A stretch of 26,694 bases of DNA, taken from contig NZ_JALAGT010000151.1 of NCBI RefSeq assembly GCF_022712295.1, positions 1 through 26,694 on the forward strand, given 5' to 3'. A program made the translations under genes and the position numbers. This DNA is from Galactobacter sp. GTDB lineage: Bacteria; Actinomycetota; Actinomycetes; Actinomycetales; Micrococcaceae. Below, in pieces: positions 1 to 6,935 of this stretch. The stretch's first letter is position 1. Each line of letters starts with the position of its first letter. The notes under the pieces were generated by a model. The model ran no database searches, was not told the DNA's origin, and saw only the letters and a program-made list of their open reading frames with translations.

Positions 1-1
1 A

Positions 2-2209
2 TCATGGGGTGTGGGGCTCCTGTCCGGACGGTGGGGTGGCGGTGGTGGCGCGGGCCCCGAGCTTCATCCGCGCTGCGACCCCAGCCACCATGATCGTCGT
101 GGCCGAATGGAAGAGTTCCACCACGGGGACCGACGACGACGTTTCCGAAAGCTGCTCATCGAGGGCGGCGCGGAGCCGGCCCCATTCGGCCGCCCTCCGG
201 TCCAGGTCCTCCGTATCGCGCCTCAGCTGCTCGGCTTCGCGCTCCTGCTCCGAACGAAGCCGAGTGATCTCCGCCGACTCGTCCGCCAGATGCGCGGCCG
301 TCTTTCTCAGCCGGATGGCGCGGTCGAAGTTGGCCTCCTCCTTGCTGCTGACGAGGCTCTCGCGATCGGCCAGGGCCGACTCCGCGAACGCCCTGCCTGC
401 CCGGTATCCCTCCCAGTAATGGCCGGAGGCGATGGTGCTCGGATCCTCATGGGGGAAGGGTCTGGCCGGGGAAACGAATTGCGCGCCGGAGGCGAGCGTC
501 GTCGTGACCTGCCCCGTGCCGCAAGGCATTGAATCCGGCCCTACAGGCTCCGGCGTCGTTGTGGCGCCGAGCGAGTCCTTGATCAAATTGTGGCGAACGC
601 AGGTGGCTTGGCCATTGGAAAAACTGGTGGTGCCGCCAGCGGCGTGCGGGGTGATGTGGTCCATCTGCCGGATGGGGGAGTTGCAGCGCGGATGCCTGCA
701 GAATTTGTCCCGGAGGCCGACCATGTTCGCGAGTGCGTCGGGGAAGATACGCGACCTGGACTCCATGGCGACGAGGGCGCCGGTGGTCGGGTCGGTGTAG
801 AGGCGCTTCAGGGTCGCGGCGTGGCTGCGCACCGCGGTGAGGATCATCTGGCGCGCGAGGGGTGCGGGAACGGGGCCGAGGCCGAAGATCTCCGCCGGAG
901 TGTCCTGGATGCCGAAGGCGGCGAGGTCCGTGATGACCAGGTTCACCTGCACGCCTACGCGGGTGTGCAGACCGGTGCCGGCTTGGTCGGGTGCTCCGTC
1001 CGGTTTGCGCAGGAACGCGGCGAAGGCCTCTCGTGCCTGGTCCACTTCGGCGAAGCCCGGCACGTCTTGGTGATCGGTATCGTCTGGGCCGGGTTCGGTG
1101 TTCGTTTGGGCATGGTTGTCCCCATGCCCGACGGCGGTGGCTGGGGCCCGCGCTGGCGCGGGCTCGGCGCCCTCAGGTTCGGTGCCGGCAGGGGTGGTAC
1201 CGAGCGAGGCGATTCCGGATATGTCGGCGTCGGGCTCGGCGCCGGGCGGGTTCATATGGGAGGCCTGCTGGATGCGATGGGCTGCCGTGAAGCTGCGGGG
1301 CACCCGGCCCGTGGCCTCTGCCCAGCCGATGACGATGCCGGTCAGCGCGTCTGCCTTGACTTGCGCCTCGGTGCGTTCGTCCCCGGCCGCTCGCCTGGAT
1401 TTGGCGTAGTTGACGAGGATGCTCTCGATTGCCATCGCGGAGGCGCCGGGGATGAGCGCGGAGAGGTTGCTCATGCTGTCCGGCCCGGGCCGGACGCTGA
1501 CGTGGCGTTGTTCGGCGGCCTTTCGCGCACGCTCTGCGCTGAGTTCGGGTTCGAGTTTCGCAGTGGTGAAGCGGAGCCGATGGCGGAGTTCTCGTTCGCC
1601 CAGGTACGGGGCGTCGTCGGCGAGTTCGGAGTCCGCCTGTACGCGGCCGTCCGAGGTGAGCAGCGTGGTCTCGTCGAAGAAGATCACGAGGTCGTCCTCG
1701 GTGACCTGCCCCTCGGTGAAGAGTTCGAAGATGTGTGGGGTTTGGCTGGGTGCATCTACTGCGAGGTCCACGACCTTGCGTCCGCGGGTCGCGTTGAGTC
1801 CGCGGTGGAGGGCCACGTCTCGCATGACTCCGGAGCGAACATAGCGGATGGAACGTTCCTTGGACTTCTGTACTTCGTTGCGGAGGTCCACGAGATGGGC
1901 GGTGAGGACGGCCTGCTGGGCCTGAAGCATGTGGGTGAGCTTCTCCATCTGGCCGATGGTGGCGAGGGTGTCGGCGTCGTCCAGGCCGGAGAGGTCCTGG
2001 TGCTGGAAGCGATTCAGCTTGTCCGTGAGCGCCGCGATCTCGGGATGCGTTTTGCCGTTGCCCACGGCTGGGCGTTGCGAATTCCTGCGCCGGCCGCTTT
2101 TCTTCGTTGCAGCCTTGCGCGAGGGGTCGCTTCCCGGTGTCGGCGACGCCGCCCGAGTCCCCTTCGTTACATCGGTTCCCTCATCATGGGAACCATGCTT
2201 GGCTGCCAT
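2..2209 (-). CDS. DUF222 / HNH endonuclease domain protein
   Basis: The 735-aa protein has the layout of the actinobacterial DUF222-HNH family. A basic, low-complexity N-terminus (1-50) is followed by a helical DUF222-type region (about 55-310), a Pro/Ala/Glu-rich linker (about 320-385) and an HNH zinc-finger nuclease module (about 485-545). The module shows C504 and C509, the MDH triplet at 516-518 and the RHN triplet at 539-541. A charged coiled coil (about 620-692) and a short hydrophobic stretch (about 696-712) follow, an unusual tail for the family. The HNH core keeps its metal-binding residues, so it is probably active. Targets in this multi-copy family are poorly known, and a link with mobile DNA is only inferred. 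The gene is complete. No Shine-Dalgarno sequence precedes the ATG, but a promoter places the transcript start at about the start codon (see promoter entry). Confidence 0.93.
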   Translation of the reverse strand: MAAKHGSHDEGTDVTKGTRAASPTPGSDPSRKAATKKSGRRRNSQRPAVGNGKTHPEIAALTDKLNRFQHQDLSGLDDADTLATIGQMEKLTHMLQAQQAVLTAHLVDLRNEVQKSKERSIRYVRSGVMRDVALHRGLNATRGRKVVDLAVDAPSQTPHIFELFTEGQVTEDDLVIFFDETTLLTSDGRVQADSELADDAPYLGERELRHRLRFTTAKLEPELSAERARKAAEQRHVSVRPGPDSMSNLSALIPGASAMAIESILVNYAKSRRAAGDERTEAQVKADALTGIVIGWAEATGRVPRSFTAAHRIQQASHMNPPGAEPDADISGIASLGTTPAGTEPEGAEPAPARAPATAVGHGDNHAQTNTEPGPDDTDHQDVPGFAEVDQAREAFAAFLRKPDGAPDQAGTGLHTRVGVQVNLVITDLAAFGIQDTPAEIFGLGPVPAPLARQMILTAVRSHAATLKRLYTDPTTGALVAMESRSRIFPDALANMVGLRDKFCRHPRCNSPIRQMDHITPHAAGGTTSFSNGQATCVRHNLIKDSLGATTTPEPVGPDSMPCGTGQVTTTLASGAQFVSPARPFPHEDPSTIASGHYWEGYRAGRAFAESALADRESLVSSKEEANFDRAIRLRKTAAHLADESAEITRLRSEQEREAEQLRRDTEDLDRRAAEWGRLRAALDEQLSETSSSVPVVELFHSATTIMVAGVAARMKLGARATTATPPSGQEPHTP

Positions 2210-2243
2210 GTATTAAGTGTACTAGTACACCATTTGACGTCAA
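2210..2243 (-). promoter_or_regulatory. Leaderless promoter with palindromic operator of the HNH gene
   Basis: Read on the minus strand, a TTGACG -35 (2243-2238) and a TACACT -10 (2221-2216) are separated by 16 nt. The -10 ends 6 nt before the ATG, so the transcript should start at about the start codon. A perfect 14-bp palindrome, GTGTACTAGTACAC (2217-2230), covers most of the -10, and a second perfect palindrome, TTGACGTCAA (2234-2243), contains the -35. The arrangement suggests repression by a dimeric regulator bound over the promoter. The regulator is unknown. Confidence 0.5.
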
Positions 2244-2449
2244 GCAATTTGTTAAATGCCTAGCGAACTCCCAGTAATCGGCGTCCGAGCGTCGAAACTG
2301 TGGACGACACGCCGAAAACAATGACATTCAAAGAATGGCATTTGGCGGTCAAGAAGTCGAATTACTTCCGCACTCGAATTCGGCGATCGCCTGCTCTGTG
2401 TCGGCCGCCAACGCGCCGTCGTCTGCTGGCGAAGATATCAATGATGTGG
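2244..2449. other. Intergenic stretch, nothing recognisable
   Basis: This stretch lies between the HNH promoter and the end of the 191-aa gene. It is AT-richer than its surroundings. A 67-codon GTG-start frame on the plus strand (2300-2503) runs through it but has no convincing ribosome site, codon bias or recognisable domain. No terminator hairpin with a U-tract was seen. Confidence 0.4.
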
Positions 2450-3025
2450 CTAACGGCTGACCAGCTCGCGGCCACGCGATCCGGTTCGGAGGGATCGATA
2501 TGAACGGTCGAAATCGACCCAGCGGCGACTGCGCAAATTCAACATGAGGGCAACCAGGATCTTCTCCTTCCACCAAGCTGACGGATCGACCTTAGGTGGC
2601 GCCTTCCATCCTGTCGGGACGTTGTAGATGAGGTTGGTGAGCGCCACCGGTAGCGATGACATGGCTTCGGTCCACGTGGGATTCAAGTGCTGTATTCGTT
2701 GTGACTCGGCGATGGTGAATGCCACGAGCGCACCGATCTGGTCCAGATGCCCCGTCCGGTCCAACTCATGGATCCTGAGTCCGATGAAGTTGATCCGTGG
2801 TTTCGTGGCGGGTGTCTTGGTGGCGCCTCCAGCGCGCGAGTAGTGGGATGCGGACACTCGGCCTGTCCTGACCGCGCTGGGGAGGTGCCCCAGATGGAAA
2901 CCTCGATCATGGGGACACCGGTAGACGTGCAACTTGGATCCCGGTTGCTTGCGCGCAGCCTGCTTGGCCTTCTTCCGGTCCGAGAAGATCACCTTCCTGC
3001 ATGGATCGGCATATGTGGATGACAT
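2450..3025 (-). CDS. Hypothetical protein with an N-terminal Cys/His motif
   Basis: This 191-aa protein is not assigned to a named family. The start is well supported: AAGGAG lies 5 nt upstream of the ATG on the minus strand. The first 50 residues are basic and contain the pattern YRCPHDRGFHLGH (about 35-47). This resembles the small 'Y-C-P-x(n)-W/F-H-L-G' module common in short actinobacterial proteins, in which Cys and His may bind a metal. The remainder (about 75-191) looks helical and has a Trp/Lys-rich segment (about 135-152). No signal peptide or membrane segment is visible. The gene stands alone between the HNH gene and a transposase remnant, on the same strand as both. The last 25 residues are rich in Arg and Ser, and a frameshift altering the original C-terminus cannot be excluded. 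Confidence 0.7.
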   Translation of the reverse strand: MSSTYADPCRKVIFSDRKKAKQAARKQPGSKLHVYRCPHDRGFHLGHLPSAVRTGRVSASHYSRAGGATKTPATKPRINFIGLRIHELDRTGHLDQIGALVAFTIAESQRIQHLNPTWTEAMSSLPVALTNLIYNVPTGWKAPPKVDPSAWWKEKILVALMLNLRSRRWVDFDRSYRSLRTGSRGRELVSR

Positions 3026-3087
3026 CCCAACTCCTTCAACTCGCTACCCTCATGGTGCGTGAAAGGTCCGACGGAATGCTTGGCGGC

Positions 3088-3600
3088 TCATTGACCTCCG
3101 GAGCCTCCGCATCTCATCGCGTGGCCACGCTTGGCGCCTAGGTGTACTTCCCCGTGGCGTTGTGAACGCGTTCTGAGGGTGCTTGGCCGCCGATGCCGGT
3201 GTTGGTCTGTGGTGGTTGTAGTAGTAGCAGCCACGTCGTGCAGGCGGCTTCTCGTTCGGTCTTGCTTCTTGATGTCCACATGGGCGAGCTCACCGGGGCG
3301 CGCGACCTGGCAACGCACCGGATTCGGTTTTCTCACCAGCATGCCGGTGGCCTGGTCGACGCTGACCAGCTTCGGCATCCGGAACCGGGCCAGCACCCTG
3401 CCCACAGTGGAGCGGTGCAGGTGCAAGTGATAGGCGATGAGGTGCGGTCCCCATCGGCGAGCGAATCGCAGCGGGATGGCGGCCTCGTGCGCCGAGGACG
3501 CTGTGCTGACGAACGAAAGTGGCTGTCCGGATGGGGCCCGCTCGGGGCGAGGCGGTTCCAGGGTTCAGCTCGTGCCTGCGACGTCAACGGGGCTGAGATC
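3088..3600 (-). pseudogene. Decayed IS481-family transposase (N-terminal part)
   Basis: On the minus strand the frame through 3540-3260 reads like the DNA-binding half of an IS481-type transposase. It has a WGPHLIAYHLHLHRSTVGR helix-turn-helix followed by RVLARFRMPKL, a DxxTG motif and PGELAHVDIKK. The last normally leads into the DDE integrase core. In intact members a GRIPDGGGWR-like segment and the catalytic domain follow. Here the reading decays into Thr/His/Arg-rich sequence (about 3250-3090) and stops, so the catalytic core is missing. At the other end, a start-like peptide (LISAPLTSQARAE, about 3600-3560) lies in another frame. This indicates a frameshift or internal deletion, because the usual first helix-turn-helix is also missing. 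The copy cannot be active. Confidence 0.75.
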
Positions 3601-3618
3601 AGTATCAACCCCCGTTGA
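3584..3618. repeat. Inverted repeat beside the transposase remnant
   Basis: TCAACGGGG (3584-3592) and CCCCGTTGA (3610-3618) form a perfect 9-bp inverted repeat with a 17-nt loop. It lies exactly where the transposase remnant begins. It may be a remnant of the IS end or a hairpin that separates the IS from the downstream operon. No strong U-tract follows, so a terminator call is weak. Confidence 0.45.
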
Positions 3619-3697
3619 TCTTGCAGAACAGGAATAGACCGTCGGGGTGCGCGGCTGCCAAGTTCACAGATATCCCGTGTCCCAGCACACGCACCGC

Positions 3698-3703
3698 TAG
3701 AGT
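3698..3703 (+). promoter_or_regulatory. Candidate -10 of the defence operon
   Basis: TAGAGT in the context CGCTAGAGT fits the actinobacterial TANNNT -10 box. It lies 5 nt before an ATG at 3709, so transcription would begin at or next to that codon. No good -35 hexamer is seen at the normal distance (3674-3680 is CCCGTGT). This is the only plausible promoter found between the IS remnant and the helicase gene. Confidence 0.35.
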
Positions 3704-3708
3704 GACGA

Positions 3709-3834
3709 ATGTCAGATCAACCACCGTCGCCCAGACGAGGGAATCGCCGGCGCGACTGCGCATGGCGAGAACCAGGGAAGGGCAGTCAGAGGTCCCCGCG
3801 CCCGCCAGGCAGGGGCACCCGAGGAGTCACATAG
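3709..3834 (+). CDS. Possible leader peptide upstream of the helicase
   Basis: A 41-codon frame starts at the ATG next to the candidate transcript start. It ends in TAG directly abutting the ATG at 3835 (TAGATG). The product would be very rich in Arg, Pro and Gly, with no recognisable domain. Near the end of this frame sits GAGGAG (3821-3826), a strong ribosome site for the ATG at 3835. The arrangement is that of a leaderless upstream ORF translationally coupled to the next start. Coding status is uncertain because it rests on position rather than on conservation. Confidence 0.3.
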   Translation: MSDQPPSPRRGNRRRDCAWREPGKGSQRSPRPPGRGTRGVT

Positions 3835-6800
3835 ATGTCGCTCGCCCCGGAGACCAGCGAGACCAGCCGTACGCAAGAGAGCGGCGCAACATTCCGGACG
3901 TCGCCCCCGGCTCCGTCGTCACCGTGCGCGACGCCGACTGGTTGGTCACCGGCGTGGAGTCCACCAGCGACGGCATCACCATCAGAGTGACCGGCCTGCA
4001 GGGCCTGGTGCAGGATCAGTCGGCCGCCTTCCAATCCAGCCTCGACGACATCCAGGTCAAGAATCCCCGCGAGGCCAAGATCGTCGGCGATGGCTCCTCC
4101 CGGTACTCCAAGGCCCGCCTCCTGCTGGAAACCACGCTCCGCAAAACCCCTTTTCAACGCAACTCCAACGCCCTCACCGTCTCCACGCAGATGCTGGCCC
4201 GCCCGCTGAGCTACCAGCAGGCGGCCGTCCGCAAGGCCCTGGACCCAACGCACGTCCGCCCTCGCATCCTCCTTGCCGACGCCGTGGGCCTGGGCAAAAC
4301 CCTTGAGATCGGCATGATCCTCGCGGAGCTGGTGCGCAGGGGCCGCGGCGACCGCATCCTCGTGGTCACGCCCAAGCACGTCCTGGAACAGATGCAACAG
4401 GAACTCTGGACCCGCTTCGCCCTGCCCTTCGTTCGCCTCGACTCGGTGGGCATCCAGAAGGTCCGCCAGCAGCTCCCAGCCACGCGCAACCCGTTCACGT
4501 TTTACAAGCGGGCCATCATCTCCGTGGACACGCTGAAGTCGGCGCGTTACCGCACCCACCTCAAGAAGATGAAGTGGGACGCCGTAGTCATCGACGAATC
4601 CCACAACCTGGTCAACCGAAACACCCAGAATAACGAGCTCGCCAACCTCCTGAGCTCCACCACGGATGCCCTCATCCTGGCCAGCGCCACGCCCCACAAC
4701 GGCGACCCGAGGTCCTTCGCAGAACTCATCCGTCTCCTTGACCCCACCGCGGTGAACCCGGACGGCACGGTGGACAAGGACCGCGCCCGCGACCTCATCA
4801 TCCGCCGCCACCGCAATTCCGATGAGGTGGCCTCCGTGGTCGGCGCCGACTGGGCCGAACGCAAGGAACCGGAGAACATCCTCGTCAAGCCGACCACAGA
4901 AGAGGACGCCGTCGCCACGGAGCTCTCCCGCACCTGGCTCCACCCGGACAGCGGCAAGTCCCCGGCCACGGGGCAGGGTGCGGCCATGTTCGGCTGGACC
5001 CTGGCCAAGGCCTTCCTCTCCTCGGCGGCTGCCCTGCAGGAAACCGTCACCAACCGCCTCAAGAACCTGACCTCCCGCGCCACAAGCCCCGACACTCAAC
5101 GCGAGATCCGGGCCCTGGAAACGCTCAAGGACCTCAACGAGCACAGCCTCGCTGGTGAACGCTCGGCCAAGTACGCCGCCCTGGTGGAAAGACTCAAAAA
5201 CACAGTCAAAGTAGGCCCCAAGAGCAACCATCGCGCGGTGGTCTTCGCCGAACGCGTGGCCACGCTCCACTGGCTGCAACGCGAACTCCCCAAGAGCCTC
5301 GGCCTGAAGGAACACCAGGTCCTGATCCTCCACGGCGGCCTGGACGACGTCCGCCAGCAGGAGGTGGTTGACCAGTTCCGCCGCGGAAAGTCAGACGTCC
5401 GCGTGCTGGTCACGGGCGACGTCGCCTCCGAGGGCGTCAACCTCCACGCCGAGTGCCACGACCTGATCCACTTCGACATCCCGTGGAGCCTCATCCGCAT
5501 CGAGCAGCGCAACGGCCGCATCGACCGATTCGGGCAGCGCGAATCCCCGCGCATCGCCACGCTCCTTCTCGATCCCAGCGACGCCAGGTTCGGCGGCGAC
5601 CTCCGCGTTCTCTCCCGCTTGATGGAGCGCGAACACGAGGCCCACACCGCACTGGGCGACGTGGCCTCCATGATGGGTGAGTTCTCCGCCGTCAAGGAGG
5701 AGGAGAGCATCCGCCAGGTCCTGGCCGGGAAGAAGGACGAAGACGAGGTCCTCCGCAGCGTCGACGACGTCAAGGCGGATGACGACTTCCTGGGCTGGCT
5801 GTGGGATGACATCCCGGAGGACGGTGACCCCATGCCCGACGGCGTGGGCTCGCCTGCCGCCGCAGGCGGCACCTCGGGTGCCCCGAGCGGAACGCACGGG
5901 GACGACGGGGCCGGCCACGCGGCGTCGGGCATTGAGGCTGAACGGGCCCCGGATGCCACCGGGCTGTATGCCTCCCAGGTGGATTACCTGGACCAGGCGC
6001 TGCACCTGGCGTTCCTGAAACCAGAAGAGCAGGTGGGCTGGCATGAGCACAACCATGAGCACATTGCCGAGCTGACGGCGGGGGAGAACACGCGCGGCCT
6101 GCGGCGGCGCATGGATCATCTGCCCAAGGAGTACCTGGCCACGCTCAAGGGTGACGGCCATTCGAAGTTGCTCTTCGCCACCACCATCGAGAAGGGGCAA
6201 CAGGAACTGGACGCGGCGCGCAAGAATGCCACCGACAAACAGTCCTCCACCTGGCCGGAAGCCCTTTATCTGGGTCCGCTCCACCCGGTGCTCGAATGGG
6301 CTGCGGACAGCGCGCTGGTCGGTTTGTCGGAAAACCAGGTGATCGCCGTTCGTGGGAATGTGGACTTCCCGGAGACGTTAGTGTTGGGCACGCTGTTGAA
6401 CCGACGTGGGCAGGTGATCTCGCGGACCATCACCAAGGTGCAGCACGTCAGCGATGGTTTCGCGCCGGCGCAGGCCGTGGTGGATCTGCCGGGGTACCTG
6501 AGGACCGTGGGCCTGACCTCCAACGCGCAGAACCCCGGCGCCCCCGACGTGAGCGGGCTGGACCGCCTCATCCAACAGGCCGTGGACAGCGCGGAGGGGG
6601 CACTTCAGGTCAACGCCGCCGGTGCCGCACAGGACGCGGAACAGCGCCTGGACGCCTGGGCCAATCGTGCCAAGGCCTGGCAGCAGGAGGCCCTTGACCT
6701 AAACCAGACCGCGGACATCAGGGCCCGGCGTGACCGCGTGGAACGGGAGCAAGAACTGGCGGACAAGCTCCGCCCGGGCCGCTCCATGGTCAAACCGCTG

Positions 6801-6935
6801 ATCGTGGTCCTGCCGCAGGACACCCCGGTGGCGACCGAACCGGCACCCGAACCGGCGCCAAAACCAGCGCCGGAATCTGAGCCAGAACCCGCAGCGACCG
6901 CATCAGTCACCAACCGGAACGGAGAGACCGCCTGA
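3762..6935 (+). CDS. SNF2-type helicase/ATPase, DISARM DrmD-like
   Basis: This is a superfamily 2 Snf2/RapA-like ATPase of about 1057 aa from this start. After a small beta-rich N-terminal part (VAPGSVVTVRDADW) come Walker A DAVGLGKT (about 173-180), Walker B DESH (278-281) and motif III SATPHNGD (308-315). The C-terminal RecA lobe has VASEGVNL (554-561) and QRNGRIDRFGQ (582-592). A Gly/Ala-rich linker (nt about 5830-5950), an uncharacterised C-terminal domain and a Pro/Ala/Glu tail follow. It resembles DrmD, the SNF2 helicase of class 1 DISARM. The start is uncertain. No good ribosome site precedes the in-frame ATG used here, while the strongest site (GAGGAG at 3821-3826, ATG 3835) is in another frame; removing one AG from the AGAGAG run at 3876-3881 would join them. 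The stop overlaps the next ATG (TGATG). Confidence 0.92.
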   Translation: MARTREGQSEVPAPARQGHPRSHIDVARPGDQRDQPYARERRNIPDVAPGSVVTVRDADWLVTGVESTSDGITIRVTGLQGLVQDQSAAFQSSLDDIQVKNPREAKIVGDGSSRYSKARLLLETTLRKTPFQRNSNALTVSTQMLARPLSYQQAAVRKALDPTHVRPRILLADAVGLGKTLEIGMILAELVRRGRGDRILVVTPKHVLEQMQQELWTRFALPFVRLDSVGIQKVRQQLPATRNPFTFYKRAIISVDTLKSARYRTHLKKMKWDAVVIDESHNLVNRNTQNNELANLLSSTTDALILASATPHNGDPRSFAELIRLLDPTAVNPDGTVDKDRARDLIIRRHRNSDEVASVVGADWAERKEPENILVKPTTEEDAVATELSRTWLHPDSGKSPATGQGAAMFGWTLAKAFLSSAAALQETVTNRLKNLTSRATSPDTQREIRALETLKDLNEHSLAGERSAKYAALVERLKNTVKVGPKSNHRAVVFAERVATLHWLQRELPKSLGLKEHQVLILHGGLDDVRQQEVVDQFRRGKSDVRVLVTGDVASEGVNLHAECHDLIHFDIPWSLIRIEQRNGRIDRFGQRESPRIATLLLDPSDARFGGDLRVLSRLMEREHEAHTALGDVASMMGEFSAVKEEESIRQVLAGKKDEDEVLRSVDDVKADDDFLGWLWDDIPEDGDPMPDGVGSPAAAGGTSGAPSGTHGDDGAGHAASGIEAERAPDATGLYASQVDYLDQALHLAFLKPEEQVGWHEHNHEHIAELTAGENTRGLRRRMDHLPKEYLATLKGDGHSKLLFATTIEKGQQELDAARKNATDKQSSTWPEALYLGPLHPVLEWAADSALVGLSENQVIAVRGNVDFPETLVLGTLLNRRGQVISRTITKVQHVSDGFAPAQAVVDLPGYLRTVGLTSNAQNPGAPDVSGLDRLIQQAVDSAEGALQVNAAGAAQDAEQRLDAWANRAKAWQQEALDLNQTADIRARRDRVEREQELADKLRPGRSMVKPLIVVLPQDTPVATEPAPEPAPKPAPESEPEPAATASVTNRNGETA

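Noticed and set aside
590..2263. Long plus-strand frame (557 codons)
   Set aside because: It is antisense to the DUF222-HNH gene and arises from GC-rich codon bias; the product is Gly/Val/Arg-rich without any domain.
2300..2503. 67-codon plus-strand frame
   Set aside because: GTG start without a clear ribosome site, no recognisable domain, and its 3' part overlaps the end of the 191-aa gene on the other strand.
3193..3240. Triplet-like GTGGTTGTAGTAGTAGCAGCC run
   Set aside because: It lies in the decayed 3' part of the transposase remnant and is too short to be a meaningful microsatellite or CRISPR-like repeat.
3786..5333. 515-codon minus-strand frame
   Set aside because: Antisense shadow of the SNF2 helicase, whose motifs are intact on the plus strand.
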